A stretch of 64,000 bases of DNA from DATDIC01 sp963777625 (GCA_963777625.1 CAVZRO010000006.1:124001-188000), one strand, 5' to 3'. Numbered from the stretch's first letter, positions 8,446 to 17,822 are shown. A program made the numbers and translations. The notes: a model not told the origin generated them from the sequence alone.

Positions 8446-9309
8446 TCATTCCGACCGGTCGCCCCGCACCACATCCCCGGCGATGTCGGGACGATCGGTG
8501 ATCAGCCCATCAACACCCCATCCGATCAGCCGAGCCATGTCCTCGGTACGGTTCACCGTCCAGGGCAGCACAGTCAGGCCCAGCTCGTGCGCCTCCTGAA
8601 CCAGCTCCGCCGACAGGTCGATATGCTCCGGCGCCCACACTGGGCCGCCCTCGGCGGCCACCGCTCGCGGCACCGAGCCGCCGAAATCCCCCGGCACCGG
8701 CCCGCCCCACCAGAGCTCCGCCGCTCTCACGGTCTCCGCCCGCGTCAGCCAGGCGAGCCGCAGATCAGGCCGCGTCTGCCGCAAGTGCCGTGGTCCCCGC
8801 CAGTCGAATGATTCGAGCGTCACCCGTCCAGTCGCGCCCGTCTCATCGACGACGGCCGCCACCCGCTCCGCCATCTCGGCGGTCGAAACGGTCCAGTGCG
8901 GGTGATCGGGCAGCGTCTTCATCTCGATCACGATTGGCAATGATATCATGCGCAACGTCTGCCGCAGGGTGGGTATCCGCGCGCCATCACGCGGCTGCTG
9001 GCGTGGATTCGCCTGCGCCACCGCCCCGCCCGGTCGCGCACGGCCCACGTCGTAGCGGGCGAGTTCGGTCAACGTCAGGTCACGGATCAGCGGTCCGGCA
9101 CCCGCCAGCCAGGTTCCGTCAGCACTCCGGACAAGGTCCGGATTCAGCGCCGGGTCATGGCAGACCACCGGGGTCCCATCCGCGGTTATCGCCACGTCCA
9201 GCTCGATCCCATCGATCCCAAGCGCCACCGCAGCCGCGAAACCTTCCAGCGTGTTCTCGGGGAACAGCCCGCGCGCCCCGCGATGGCCGATCACTTGCGG
9301 GTGTTGCAT
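8446..9309 (-). CDS. Glycerophosphodiester phosphodiesterase
   Basis: Hydrolyses glycerophosphodiesters to glycerol-3-phosphate and an alcohol. From MQHPQVIGHRGARGLFPENT the protein is 287 residues. The GDPD TIM-barrel signature is complete: HRG (9-11), PENT, the metal ligands in GIELDVAI (E36, D38) and H51 in VVCHD. Further matches are IVIEMKT and the C-terminal VLPWTVN and GVDGLITDRP. No signal peptide, so cytoplasmic (UgpQ-like). The chosen ATG lies 30 bases inside the longest frame and gives the usual N-terminus. Confidence 0.9.
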   Translation of the reverse strand: MQHPQVIGHRGARGLFPENTLEGFAAAVALGIDGIELDVAITADGTPVVCHDPALNPDLVRSADGTWLAGAGPLIRDLTLTELARYDVGRARPGGAVAQANPRQQPRDGARIPTLRQTLRMISLPIVIEMKTLPDHPHWTVSTAEMAERVAAVVDETGATGRVTLESFDWRGPRHLRQTRPDLRLAWLTRAETVRAAELWWGGPVPGDFGGSVPRAVAAEGGPVWAPEHIDLSAELVQEAHELGLTVLPWTVNRTEDMARLIGWGVDGLITDRPDIAGDVVRGDRSE

Positions 9310-9338
9310 GACGCCGCTGGTAGCACCAGAACCCGGCA

Positions 9339-10205
9339 ATGACGAGACGACCGTGGCTTTGGCTGGTCTGTGTCGCCGCTGTACAGCTTTGCGTCACGGC
9401 AGCCCGCGCCGGAGAAACGTGCCAGTTTGCCGGTACCACCGACAAATCCGGGCAACTTGCCGTCACCGCCACTGACAGCACCAATCGGGCAGACGGTACT
9501 CTCACGCTGGATATCTCAGGCAGCTTCCGCGATACGCCGATGCCGTTCGTCCACCTCACCTACATGATGGAGGAAATCAGCACCTGGAAATCAGGCCAGT
9601 TGCGGCTGCTCGCGGTGAACACGCGCTATCTCGTGGATGGCCACATCGCGCGGCAGCTCTGGGATCTGTTTCAACGTGCTCCGAACGGCGGCCTCACGGC
9701 GTTCCGCGTGGAAGCCAAGACGCGCAATTCCCTGCAACGACAGCACCCCGGCTTCAGCGCGCACTGGGACCCGGCCAGTTTCGGTCGGCCCTGGGTACAG
9801 GATTATTGGTCTGCCCGGCCGGACCGCCGCGCCGACCTCGACCTTGCTGCCGCGGCGGCAGGTCCCAGGCTTCGCTCGCCGCTCGCGCTCGCATTCTATT
9901 GGACGCGGCAGTTGCTCCCTGGCGGACAGGCCGTCACGGTGTTCCTGCCAGGCTTCAAAAGAGACAAGACCGCCGACCTGACCATCACCGCCGCCGGACC
10001 CGCCGGCGCACAATGGCAGCGCTGGAACACCGTCGTACGCCATCCCGCTCTTAGCGGAAGCTTGGCTTCCAGCGCCAGCGCATGGGTCGGCGCTGACGGG
10101 CATCTGCTGCAGCTTGCCGGCACGGTGCGCACCCGAGGCCGCGTGGGCAGCGGGGTGATCCGGCAGCTTGGATGCAGCCAAACGGCCGACACCGGGTCAC
10201 CGTAA
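9339..10205 (+). CDS. Hypothetical secreted protein
   Basis: 288 residues with a Sec signal peptide (RRPWLWLVCVAAVQLCVTAARA, cut near residue 24). The mature part starts GETCQFAGTTDKSGQLAVTA and has a beta-rich look, with alternating hydrophobic stretches and conserved-looking aromatic segments (FVHLTYMMEEISTWKSG, WVQDYWSARPD). One cysteine near the start and one near the end of the mature chain could form a disulfide. Family not recognised; possibly periplasmic. Divergent from the glycerophosphodiesterase gene with a 29-base gap. Confidence 0.6.
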   Translation: MTRRPWLWLVCVAAVQLCVTAARAGETCQFAGTTDKSGQLAVTATDSTNRADGTLTLDISGSFRDTPMPFVHLTYMMEEISTWKSGQLRLLAVNTRYLVDGHIARQLWDLFQRAPNGGLTAFRVEAKTRNSLQRQHPGFSAHWDPASFGRPWVQDYWSARPDRRADLDLAAAAAGPRLRSPLALAFYWTRQLLPGGQAVTVFLPGFKRDKTADLTITAAGPAGAQWQRWNTVVRHPALSGSLASSASAWVGADGHLLQLAGTVRTRGRVGSGVIRQLGCSQTADTGSP

Positions 10206-10246
10206 CCGGCTTGTCCCCGGGCCCGCTTTACGGCCAACTCTATGCG

Positions 10247-10963
10247 ATGGACGGTGATGAGAAACGGCTCGGGGTGCTCGGCGGCATGGGGCCGCTGGCC
10301 AGTGCCCAGTTCATGCTTCGCCTGACGCAGCTAACCCCGGCTTCGCGCGATCAGGAGCATATCCCCACAGTGTTATGGTCAGACCCGCGCGTGCCCGACC
10401 GCTCGCGCGGCAAGCTGGGCGGCGGCGCCGACCCGTTGCCCTGGTTGCTGCGGGGCATCGCCGGATTGCGGCAGGCGGGGTGCGGGGCGATCGCCATTCC
10501 GTGCAACACCGCCCATGGCTGGTACGACGAAATGGCCGCCGTCGCTGGCTGCCCGATCCTGCACATCGTCGATGCGGCGGCCGTCGAGCTGCGGCGTCTC
10601 GGGGTACCACAGGGCGCGATTGGCGTGATGGGCACGGAAGCAACTCTGGCGATGCGGCTCTATCAGGACCGGCTGGCCGATCTCGGCTGGGATTGCCTGG
10701 CCCCGACGCCGGAGGAGATGCGGCGGCTGGTTACGCCGGCAATCGCTCAGGTCAAAGCGGGCGACACCGCGGCTTCGTTCGACCCGCTGGCCGAGGTCAC
10801 GCGGTCGCTGGCTCGCCGTGGCGCCCGCGCCGTGGTGCTGGGGTGCACCGAAATCCCGCTGGGGCTTCAGGCGGGTCCGGCCGACCGGCTCGGCGTCACG
10901 CTGGTCGATACCATCGACGCCCTCGCGCGCGCCGCTATCGCCTGGGCGCACGCCCCGGCTTAA
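10247..10963 (+). CDS. Aspartate/glutamate racemase family protein
   Basis: Cofactor-independent amino acid racemase, 238 residues from MDGDEKRLGVLGGMGPLASA. The two-cysteine catalytic pair is visible: C86 in AIPCNTAH and C200 in VLGCTEIPL, with GVLGGMGP at the N-terminus. This fits the YgeA/aspartate racemase branch. The ATG at 10247 is chosen because it gives the family N-terminus; upstream codons overlap the preceding gene's end. Downstream it overlaps the convergent small gene by four bases. Confidence 0.88.
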   Translation: MDGDEKRLGVLGGMGPLASAQFMLRLTQLTPASRDQEHIPTVLWSDPRVPDRSRGKLGGGADPLPWLLRGIAGLRQAGCGAIAIPCNTAHGWYDEMAAVAGCPILHIVDAAAVELRRLGVPQGAIGVMGTEATLAMRLYQDRLADLGWDCLAPTPEEMRRLVTPAIAQVKAGDTAASFDPLAEVTRSLARRGARAVVLGCTEIPLGLQAGPADRLGVTLVDTIDALARAAIAWAHAPA

Positions 10964-11199
10964 TTGCAGTCGCAGCCGCGCGTCGGGCCGCGATCACCGC
11001 GGACCACGTGATGGTCGATCCATTCTGCCACCAGGCGCCGCGCCTCGTTCACCGAGGACTCGGGGTGGTGGATGCGATACAGCACCGTGCAGGCCTGGAA
11101 CGCCGCCAGGTCGTCGGACCCGAGCTGGCGCAGGTCACGATAGGCAGTCACAACGGCGCGCTCGCAACGGCGGGCGATGGCGCTGGTCTCGTTGCCCAT
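10960..11199 (-). CDS. Small conserved hypothetical protein, 79 residues
   Basis: From MGNETSAIARRCERAVVTAY the product is 79 residues, mostly helical and charged, with AFQACTVLYRIHHPESSVNEARRLVAEWIDHHVV and a Cys-rich end (RGCDCN). No signal peptide or membrane span. Family not recognised. The frame is open upstream to 11271, but the internal ATG gives the more plausible N-terminus. The C-terminal codons overlap the end of the convergent racemase gene. Confidence 0.6.
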   Translation of the reverse strand: MGNETSAIARRCERAVVTAYRDLRQLGSDDLAAFQACTVLYRIHHPESSVNEARRLVAEWIDHHVVRGDRGPTRGCDCN

Positions 11200-11398
11200 C
11201 GGGTGCAGGCTCCTTATTGCGAATGATTCGCAGAACGAGGATAGATTAGGGATCGCCTGCGCTGGCCGCAAGGCTGAGCATCGCCGGTGTGGCTAGCTGG
11301 TGGTTTGTTCGGGGTTTCAACGCCCGCGGTTCGCTATGCGCCAGGACGCGGTTGAGGTCTCGGTTCGTGCGACTGCGGTCTGGCGGCGGCCCCCATCA

Positions 11399-11983
11399 TC
11401 ACCGGACCGCGAGAAGTTTCAGCTCTTCCCGCGCGGCCGCGAGGATGTCCCGGGACAGGTCCGGATCGGTTTTCTCCAGAGCGCGCGCCATTGCAACGCT
11501 TCCGACCATCGCCGCGACCAGCGTGAGCGCACGCCGGCGCGCTACCTCCTTCGACGTTCCTTCAGGCAGGGCATCCTCAATCAGCGTAACCAAGTCCTGG
11601 AAGCCTTCGGTAAAGGCAGCGCCGATCGCGGCATCCTGTCGCGGGACATCCGAAACACAGGCCGCCAGCAAGCAACCTGAACCGGCATCCCGCATGTGCG
11701 ATTCGCAGAGGTAGGCATCGAGATAGGCCGACAGCGCATCGGGCACGGCTTCACGAAGTTTGCGCCAGCTCGCCGCTCCTTCAGTGAGCGCTTTGCAAGC
11801 CGCCTCTCTGGCAAGTTCGTTCTTCGACTTGAACTGACCATACAGGGCGCCCTGGGTAAGACCGGCCTCACGACTGATCTCGGCCACGCCGGCCCGGTCG
11901 AAACCTCGCTCCTGAAGCAATCGCTTCGCCGTCGCCACCAGCGCGGCGCGATGCTCCGCCACTTGCTTTCCAGAAACCTTCAC
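11399..11983 (-). CDS. TetR/AcrR family transcriptional repressor of the adjacent RND pump
   Basis: 194 residues from a GTG start (MKVSGKQVAEHRAALVATAK) preceded by AGGAAG six bases upstream. A longer form from 12004 is possible. The TetR helix-turn-helix is clear at about 33-52 (GVAEISREAGLTQGALYGQF); the C-terminal ligand domain contains AYLCESHMRDAGSGCLLAAC. It is divergent from the efflux genes, the classic AcrR/TtgR arrangement, and a long inverted repeat lies in the shared promoter region. Inducing ligand unknown. Confidence 0.88.
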   Translation of the reverse strand: MKVSGKQVAEHRAALVATAKRLLQERGFDRAGVAEISREAGLTQGALYGQFKSKNELAREAACKALTEGAASWRKLREAVPDALSAYLDAYLCESHMRDAGSGCLLAACVSDVPRQDAAIGAAFTEGFQDLVTLIEDALPEGTSKEVARRRALTLVAAMVGSVAMARALEKTDPDLSRDILAAAREELKLLAVR

Positions 11984-12016
11984 GGATCGCTTCCTGGTAT
12001 CCACTTGCGTTATTGA

Positions 12017-12056
12017 TAGCGAGCTCTATCTATCGGGGCTATGATAGAGGTCGCTA
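12017..12056. promoter_or_regulatory. Probable TetR operator (long inverted repeat)
   Basis: Arms TAGCGAGCTCTATC (12017-12030) and GATAGAGGTCGCTA (12043-12056) are reverse complements except for one base, separated by 12 bases. It lies 33 bases upstream of the TetR start and ~175 bases before the pump genes, as expected for an operator controlling both. The spaced symmetry suits a TetR dimer or a pair of dimers. Binding by the neighbouring regulator is inferred from position. Confidence 0.65.
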
Positions 12057-12230
12057 CGATTACCGCCATCTATGTAGTTCGTGCCGCCGGCGCCTCAAGA
12101 GGCAACAGCGGAGCTCGGGCCGCTCGATCCCCCATCATCGCCTAGCGCCTAGCGGCGGCGGCGTCTCCAACACTGACCAGGCATCGGGGTGGTTATCGCA
12201 TGAGCAGCATCATCGGCTGAGGGCCTGGAC

Positions 12231-13481
12231 ATGGACAATCTCTCTTTGACCGACCAGGACGTTGCCGAACGGGCCCGCGTTGCCGACGGCGCCAGCACGC
12301 CGGTGCATCGCCGGAGACGGTGGCGCGGCGCCGCACTCGTCGGGGTCCTGGCGGCACTGGCCGCGGTGGGCGGCGAGCAGGCGTGGCGGGCGGGCGAACA
12401 CCCTTTGCCTCCGCCACCCCCGCCGCCGCAGGTGACCGTAAGCCTGCCACTGCAGCAGACCGTCCAGGCGACTGGGCGGTTCCTCGGACAGTTCTCGGCG
12501 GTGGATAGCGTGGAGCTGCGAGCACAGGTCGGTGGCACCCTGACCGCGATCGACTTTCAAGACGGACAGATCGTGCACAAGGGCGATCCGCTCTTCGTCA
12601 TCGATCCGCGGCCGTTCCAAATCAAGCTCGATCAGGCGGTCGCGCAATTTCAAACCGCGCAGGCGAAAGAGACGCTGAGTGATGCCGAGCTCTGGCGCGC
12701 GCAGCAGCTCAAGCGGACCGACTTCGGCACGGCCGAAACCGTCGATGAGCGTGCCGCCGACAAGCGCAGCGCGGAGGCCGCCATCGACGCTGCCAAGGCG
12801 GCGATCATGGACGCGCAACTCGACCTGGAGTTCTCGCGCGTTACCGCGCCGTTCACCGGAAAGATGGGGGCCCATCTCGTCTCGGTCGGCGGCCTGGTGA
12901 GCGGTAGCCGAGGTGGCACGACGCCAACGACGCTCCTGGCGACGATCGTCTCGCTCGACCCGATCCATCTGGATTTCGACATGAGCGAGTCCGATTACAT
13001 TGCTTACCAGCAGGCCAGTCACGGCGCCGCGCCGCACGCCGACGTCGCCATCAGCCTCGACGGCGACGGGCATTTCGACCGCCACGGCACGCTCGACTTC
13101 ATCGACAACGTGGTGAACCGCAGCAGCGGGACAATTCACGCGCGCGCAACCGTGGCCAATCCGGATCTCAGTCTTACGCCCGGCCAGTTCGCGCGCCTTC
13201 GCGTTGCGCTGGGTCATCCCGCGCCGGTGCTGCTGGTTCCGGCCGCCGCGGTGGTTCCCGACCAATCACGGCAGATCGTAATGACCGTGGCGGCGGACGG
13301 CACGGTTGTTCCGAAGGTGGTCGAGACCGGGGACCTGTATCACGGGCTGCGCGTCATCCGCAGTGGCCTCGCGGCGACTGACCGCGTCGTCATCGACGGG
13401 CTGGTCCGCACCCGCCCCGGAATCAAGGTTACACCGGTCAACGGCACGATCACGCCCGATCCCGGCGGCGACACAGATTAG
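12231..13481 (+). CDS. RND efflux periplasmic adaptor subunit (MdtA/AcrA family)
   Basis: Bridges the inner-membrane RND pump to an outer-membrane channel. 416 residues: a cytoplasmic N-terminus, one membrane anchor (GAALVGVLAALAAVG, about 33-47), a run of seven prolines near residue 60, then the barrel-sandwich segment (LRAQVGGTLTAIDFQDGQIV), a helical hairpin rich in Ala/Gln, and the beta-barrel and membrane-proximal domains (PGQFARLRVALG). There is no lipobox. It is followed 10 bases later by the pump gene; no outer-membrane factor gene follows. Confidence 0.92.
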   Translation: MDNLSLTDQDVAERARVADGASTPVHRRRRWRGAALVGVLAALAAVGGEQAWRAGEHPLPPPPPPPQVTVSLPLQQTVQATGRFLGQFSAVDSVELRAQVGGTLTAIDFQDGQIVHKGDPLFVIDPRPFQIKLDQAVAQFQTAQAKETLSDAELWRAQQLKRTDFGTAETVDERAADKRSAEAAIDAAKAAIMDAQLDLEFSRVTAPFTGKMGAHLVSVGGLVSGSRGGTTPTTLLATIVSLDPIHLDFDMSESDYIAYQQASHGAAPHADVAISLDGDGHFDRHGTLDFIDNVVNRSSGTIHARATVANPDLSLTPGQFARLRVALGHPAPVLLVPAAAVVPDQSRQIVMTVAADGTVVPKVVETGDLYHGLRVIRSGLAATDRVVIDGLVRTRPGIKVTPVNGTITPDPGGDTD

Positions 13482-13491
13482 GGAGGGCGCG

Positions 13492-16400
13492 ATGCGCTTC
13501 ACGCACCGCTTCATCGACCGCCCCATACTGGCGACCGTATTCAGCGTCTTCCTTACGCTCATCGGGCTCGGGGCGCTGGTGGCGCTGCCGGTCGCGCAAT
13601 ACCCGGAGATCGTGCCGCCCACGGTGCAGGTGACGACCACCTACCCCGGTGCGTCCGCCCAGGTGGTCAGCCAGACGGTCGCGACACCGCTCGAGCAGGA
13701 GATCAACGGCGTCGAGAACATGATCTACATGAGCAGCCAGTCCACCGGCGACGGCAAGCTCACCATCACGGTCACCTTTCGCATCGGCACCGACCTCAAT
13801 GTGGCGCAGATGCTCACCCAGAACCGCGTGCAGGACGCACTGCCGCGGCTGCCGGAGGATGTGCAGCGTCTGGGCGTGCAAGTGCGCAAGGCGACGCCCA
13901 ACATTCTGCTCGCGGTGCATCTGTTCTCGCCGAACGGATCGCGCGACAACCTCTATCTTTCGAACTACGCGACGCTGCACGTGAAGGACGCGCTGGCGCG
14001 TCTTCCGGGTGTCGGTGATGTGCAGTTGTTCGGCGCCCGTGACTACGCGATGCGCATCTGGCTCGATCCGGACAAGGTGGCCGCGTACAACCTGGATGCC
14101 GACGAGGTGCTGGCGGCGCTGCGCGCGCAGAACCTGCAGGTTTCCGCCGGCATCCTGAACCAACCGCCGATTTCCGGTAACGCGGCGTATCAGCTTAACG
14201 TGCAGACACTCGGCCGCCTGACCACGCCCGAGCAGTTCGCCGACATCATCCTGAAGACCGACGCGCAAGGGCGCACAACCCGGGTCCGCGACGTCGGCCG
14301 TGTCGAGATCGGCGCGGCCGATTACGGCTCCACCGCCTTCATGGACCGCAGCGAGGGGCTGCCGCTGCTGATCTTCGCGCAGCCCGGCGCGAACTCGCTG
14401 GCGGTGGAGCATGAGGTCCTGGACACGATGCAGGGCCTCAAGAAGGATTTTCCGCCGGGCGTCGACGACATAATCATCTACGATCCGACGATCTTCGTGG
14501 CGAAGTCCGTGCGCGAGGTGGTGACGACGATCTTTGTCGCGATCCTGCTCGTCGTCGGTGTGGTGTTCCTGTTCCTGCAAACCTGGCGGGCGTCGATCAT
14601 CCCGGTGATTGCCATTCCGGTTTCGCTGGTCGGCACGTTCACGATCCTGTTCATGCTCGGAATATCGCTGAACAACCTCTCGCTGTTCGGCCTGGTACTG
14701 GCGGTCGGCATTGTCGTCGATGACGCAATCGTTGTTGTCGAGAACGTCGAGCGCAACATCGCCGCGGGCATGACCGCGAAGGAGGCTGCCCATCGGACGA
14801 TGGACGAGGTCGGCGGCGCGCTTGTCTCCATCGCGCTGACCTTGTGCGCCGTGTTCGTTCCGTCGGCCTTCCTGTCAGGTATTTCGGGGCAGTTCTTCAG
14901 GCAGTTCGCCGTGACTATCGCGGCATCGACGGTGATTTCGTGCTTCGTCTCGCTGACGCTGAGCCCGGCGCTGTGCGCGCTGCTGCTAAAAGCCCACGAC
15001 CCGAATCAGGCCACCCGCGGCAGTCCGCCGGCACGGCTGCTGCGAGCCGCCTTCGGCCGCTTCAACCGGGGGTTCGAGCGACTCTCGGACGCCTACGGCT
15101 CGCTGACGCGGCGCCTGGTGCGCGCGCTCGCGGTGGTCGTGGTGGTTTACATTGGGCTGATCGGCGCCGCCGGTTTCGAGTTCTCCCGTGTGCCGACCGG
15201 ATTCATCCCCGAGCAGGACCAGGGGTACCTCATCACGGTCCTGCAACTTCCACCTGGCGCCAGCCTGGAGCGGACCGAACAGGTGGTGAAGCGGGCGATC
15301 GACATCATCCTGAAAACGCCAGGTATCGAGCATGTCGCGCCGTTCGCCGGCCTGGATGCGACCACGTTCACGGTGGCGTCCAATTCGGGGACGATATTCT
15401 CCGGCCTGCCATCGCTCTACAACCACTCGGTCCCCGGGATCACGGCAAATTCGGTGCTGGCGGATCTGCGCAAGCGCCTGTCGGTTATCCAGGATGCCTA
15501 TGTGCTGACGATCCCGCCTCCGCCGGTGCAGGGGATCGGCAATTCCGGCGGCTTCAAGATGATGCTGGAGGATCGCGCGGGGCTGGGCACCCAGGCCCTC
15601 GTGCAGGCCGCGAACGCACTGGTGGGCGCGGCCAACAAGGACCCGAGCTTCGCCGGCGTGTTCACGCTTCTCAACACGGGGTCGCCATCGGTCTATGCCG
15701 ATATCGACCGCCTGAAGGCCGAAAAGGTCGGGCTGACGCCGACCGACGTGTTCGACACGCTGCAGGTCTATCTCGGCTCGCAATACGTCAACGACTTCAA
15801 TTTCCTGGGCAGAACTTACGAGGTGATCGCCCAGGCCGATGGGCGGTTCCGGCGCGACCGGCAGGACCTGATGGGCCTGAAGGCGCGCAACGCGAGCGGC
15901 GAGATGGTACCAATTGGAACCGTCGCGCAACTGCGGGATACCACCATCCCTTATCGTGTGCCGCGCTACAATCTCTATCCGGCGGCCGAAGTTCAGGGCG
16001 TGGCGGCGCCGGGCGTGGCCACCGGCACGGCGCTGCACCGGATGGAGGAACTGGCGGCGCAGGTGCTGCCGCCGGGCATCGGCTATGAATGGACCGAGAT
16101 CGCTTATCAGCAGGAGCAGAAGGGCACGCCGACGATGCTGGTGTTCGGCGCCGCTGCGTTGTTCGTTTTCCTGGTGCTGGCGGCGAATTACGAGAGCTGG
16201 AAGCTGCCGCTCTCGGTCGTGCTGATCGTGCCGATGTGTTTGCTGGCATCGGTGACGGGGCTGCTGTTCCGGGGCATGCCGATCGACATTCTCGCACAAA
16301 TCGGTTTCGTGGTCCTGGTCGGTCTGGCGGCGAAGAATGCGATCCTGATCGTCGAGTTCGCGCGCCAGGCGCAAGACGCCGGCAGCACGCCCGCGGAGGC

Positions 16401-16716
16401 GGCGATCACCGCGGCGCGACGGCGGCTGCGGCCGATTCTGATGACGTCGCTCGCCTTCATTCTCGGCGTGGCGCCGCTGGTGGTCGCGACCGGCGCCGGT
16501 GCCGAGATGCGGCAATCCCTGGGCACCGCCGTCTTCAGCGGCATGCTCGGTGTCACCGGCTTCGGCCTGATTTTCACGCCGGCCTTCTACACTCTCATGC
16601 AGCGGATCGGCATCTCCCGCCACCGAGCGTTACCCGATCCGGGTGCGCCGCGGAAGCAGGGCTACGAAGAGCATGTAGCTGCAATCGCAGGGGCGCGGCC
16701 GCAAGCCGGCCGATGA
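13492..16716 (+). CDS. RND multidrug efflux pump, inner-membrane transporter (AcrB/MexB type, HAE1)
   Basis: Proton-driven drug exporter, 1074 residues starting MRFTHRFIDRPILATVFSVF after a GGGAGG ribosome site. Membrane segments follow the AcrB plan, with two large periplasmic loops. The proton-relay residues are present: paired Asp in GIVVDDAIVVVEN (about 410-411) and the Lys in GLAAKNAILIVEFA (about 948). N-terminal family signatures include YPEIVPPTVQVTTTYPGASA and VQRLGVQVRKA. It is co-transcribed with the adaptor and probably repressed by the divergent TetR protein. It must borrow an outer-membrane channel from elsewhere. Confidence 0.95.
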   Translation: MRFTHRFIDRPILATVFSVFLTLIGLGALVALPVAQYPEIVPPTVQVTTTYPGASAQVVSQTVATPLEQEINGVENMIYMSSQSTGDGKLTITVTFRIGTDLNVAQMLTQNRVQDALPRLPEDVQRLGVQVRKATPNILLAVHLFSPNGSRDNLYLSNYATLHVKDALARLPGVGDVQLFGARDYAMRIWLDPDKVAAYNLDADEVLAALRAQNLQVSAGILNQPPISGNAAYQLNVQTLGRLTTPEQFADIILKTDAQGRTTRVRDVGRVEIGAADYGSTAFMDRSEGLPLLIFAQPGANSLAVEHEVLDTMQGLKKDFPPGVDDIIIYDPTIFVAKSVREVVTTIFVAILLVVGVVFLFLQTWRASIIPVIAIPVSLVGTFTILFMLGISLNNLSLFGLVLAVGIVVDDAIVVVENVERNIAAGMTAKEAAHRTMDEVGGALVSIALTLCAVFVPSAFLSGISGQFFRQFAVTIAASTVISCFVSLTLSPALCALLLKAHDPNQATRGSPPARLLRAAFGRFNRGFERLSDAYGSLTRRLVRALAVVVVVYIGLIGAAGFEFSRVPTGFIPEQDQGYLITVLQLPPGASLERTEQVVKRAIDIILKTPGIEHVAPFAGLDATTFTVASNSGTIFSGLPSLYNHSVPGITANSVLADLRKRLSVIQDAYVLTIPPPPVQGIGNSGGFKMMLEDRAGLGTQALVQAANALVGAANKDPSFAGVFTLLNTGSPSVYADIDRLKAEKVGLTPTDVFDTLQVYLGSQYVNDFNFLGRTYEVIAQADGRFRRDRQDLMGLKARNASGEMVPIGTVAQLRDTTIPYRVPRYNLYPAAEVQGVAAPGVATGTALHRMEELAAQVLPPGIGYEWTEIAYQQEQKGTPTMLVFGAAALFVFLVLAANYESWKLPLSVVLIVPMCLLASVTGLLFRGMPIDILAQIGFVVLVGLAAKNAILIVEFARQAQDAGSTPAEAAITAARRRLRPILMTSLAFILGVAPLVVATGAGAEMRQSLGTAVFSGMLGVTGFGLIFTPAFYTLMQRIGISRHRALPDPGAPRKQGYEEHVAAIAGARPQAGR

Positions 16717-16832
16717 AGGATCAGGCGCAAGGCGAATATAGGGAAGCGGGTCCCGCGCAATCAGGGTCAAATCCGCGGTGGGTCACATTGCCCGGAAAAG
16801 GACCGGCGACTGCCCTGAGCTATTCATTTGAA

Positions 16833-16908
16833 TGGTGGAGCCAAGGGGAGTCGAACCCCTGGCCTCCTGAATGCCATTCAGGCGCTCTCCCAACTGAGCT
16901 ATGGCCCC
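16833..16908 (-). tRNA. tRNA-Ala (anticodon GGC)
   Basis: A 76-nt minus-strand cloverleaf: acceptor GGGGCCA pairing with TGGCTCC (one G-T pair), D-arm AGCTCAGTTGGGAGAGC, anticodon stem CCTGA/TCAGG with anticodon GGC (complement at 16873-16875), T-arm AGGGG-TTCGACT-CCCCT, discriminator A and encoded CCA. It lies in the gap between the RND pump gene and the ligase-like gene. Confidence 0.97.
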
Positions 16909-16985
16909 TACTATTCCTCTCCGCTGTTCCTCTGGGAGGAAGGCGGCATATAGCGTTGCCCGGATAGCGCAATCAAGGGGTGCCG

Positions 16986-17822
16986 ATGACCGAGCAACCC
17001 GTCCCGCTCTTCACGCCGGACCGGGAACGCGTGCTTACCAGCAACGCCTGGGCCTTCCTGCACTGGCTGCGCATCGTGCACGGTATCGACCTGCCGGACT
17101 GGGCCGCGCTGCGAGCTCTATCCGCCAATGATCCGGACGCATTCGGTGGCGCCATCCTTACCTTCTGCCGCCTGCCGGCCAAGCCCCGCCGGCTTGTGGC
17201 GGCGGTTGGCACTCGGGTGATCTTCCGCCGCGGCCCGGCGCGGCTTGAGCTCACGGACGACGCTCTTGCCGGACACGGGGCGACGCTTCCGCCCGACATC
17301 GCCGCTCCGTTCGCGCGCATCTGGCCGCCCGAGTTGCTGCTGCGCCCGCTGGCGGACGCGCTGCTGCACGCGGATTTGCGGCCGGACGACCGTGTGCTGA
17401 TTGTCGGCAGCCACTGGCCGTGGCTCGCGGCCGTGATCCAGGGCACTACGCTGATTCTGACGCCCCCGACCAACCTGTGGTCCACAGCCGCGGAGGAACG
17501 GGTCACGGTCGTCATCGCGCCGGCTGCCCTGGTTGCCCAGACCGCGTTCCGGCGGCCACGCGAACGGCCCAACCTGTCGGTTTTGCGTGCAATCCTGGTG
17601 ACCGGCGGGCCGATGTCGCCGGAGGAACGGGTTCGGGTCTACACCTGGATCAAGCCCGACGTGATGCTGCTCGCCAGATCCGGCGACACGATCTGGGGCA
17701 ACCCGCTGGAACCGGTGCTGGCCCGGCCCCCCGCGCAGCCCGGCCTGTTCAGGCCGCTGGCACCAGACCGGACGCCACCGCGAAATCGGCCTCGGTCTTC
17801 GCGCGGAGTTCTTCCACCGTGA
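16986..17822 (+). CDS. Truncated AMP-ligase-like protein (acetoacetyl-CoA synthetase-like N-terminus)
   Basis: About 278 residues. The N-terminal part (AWAFLHWLRIVHGIDLPDWA, then NDPDAFGGAILTFC) resembles the N-terminal domain of acetyl/acetoacetyl-CoA synthetases. A later part (VLIVGSHWPWLAAVIQGTTL, VTGGPMSPEERVRVYTWIKP) resembles pieces of the adenylation domain. The expected P-loop (SGTTGxPK) and the C-terminal catalytic lysine domain are absent, and the family is normally ~600 residues or more. It runs 74 bases into the convergent scoB gene. Either a degraded ligase or a repurposed short homologue. Confidence 0.55.
   Translation: MTEQPVPLFTPDRERVLTSNAWAFLHWLRIVHGIDLPDWAALRALSANDPDAFGGAILTFCRLPAKPRRLVAAVGTRVIFRRGPARLELTDDALAGHGATLPPDIAAPFARIWPPELLLRPLADALLHADLRPDDRVLIVGSHWPWLAAVIQGTTLILTPPTNLWSTAAEERVTVVIAPAALVAQTAFRRPRERPNLSVLRAILVTGGPMSPEERVRVYTWIKPDVMLLARSGDTIWGNPLEPVLARPPAQPGLFRPLAPDRTPPRNRPRSSRGVLPP

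Noticed and set aside
12149..13265. Minus-strand frames opposite the efflux adaptor gene
   Set aside because: Shadows; the plus-strand adaptor has all family motifs and correct spacing to the pump gene.
14986..16623. 545-codon minus-strand open frame opposite the RND pump
   Set aside because: Arg/His/Gln-rich with no fold; antisense of a well-conserved transporter gene.
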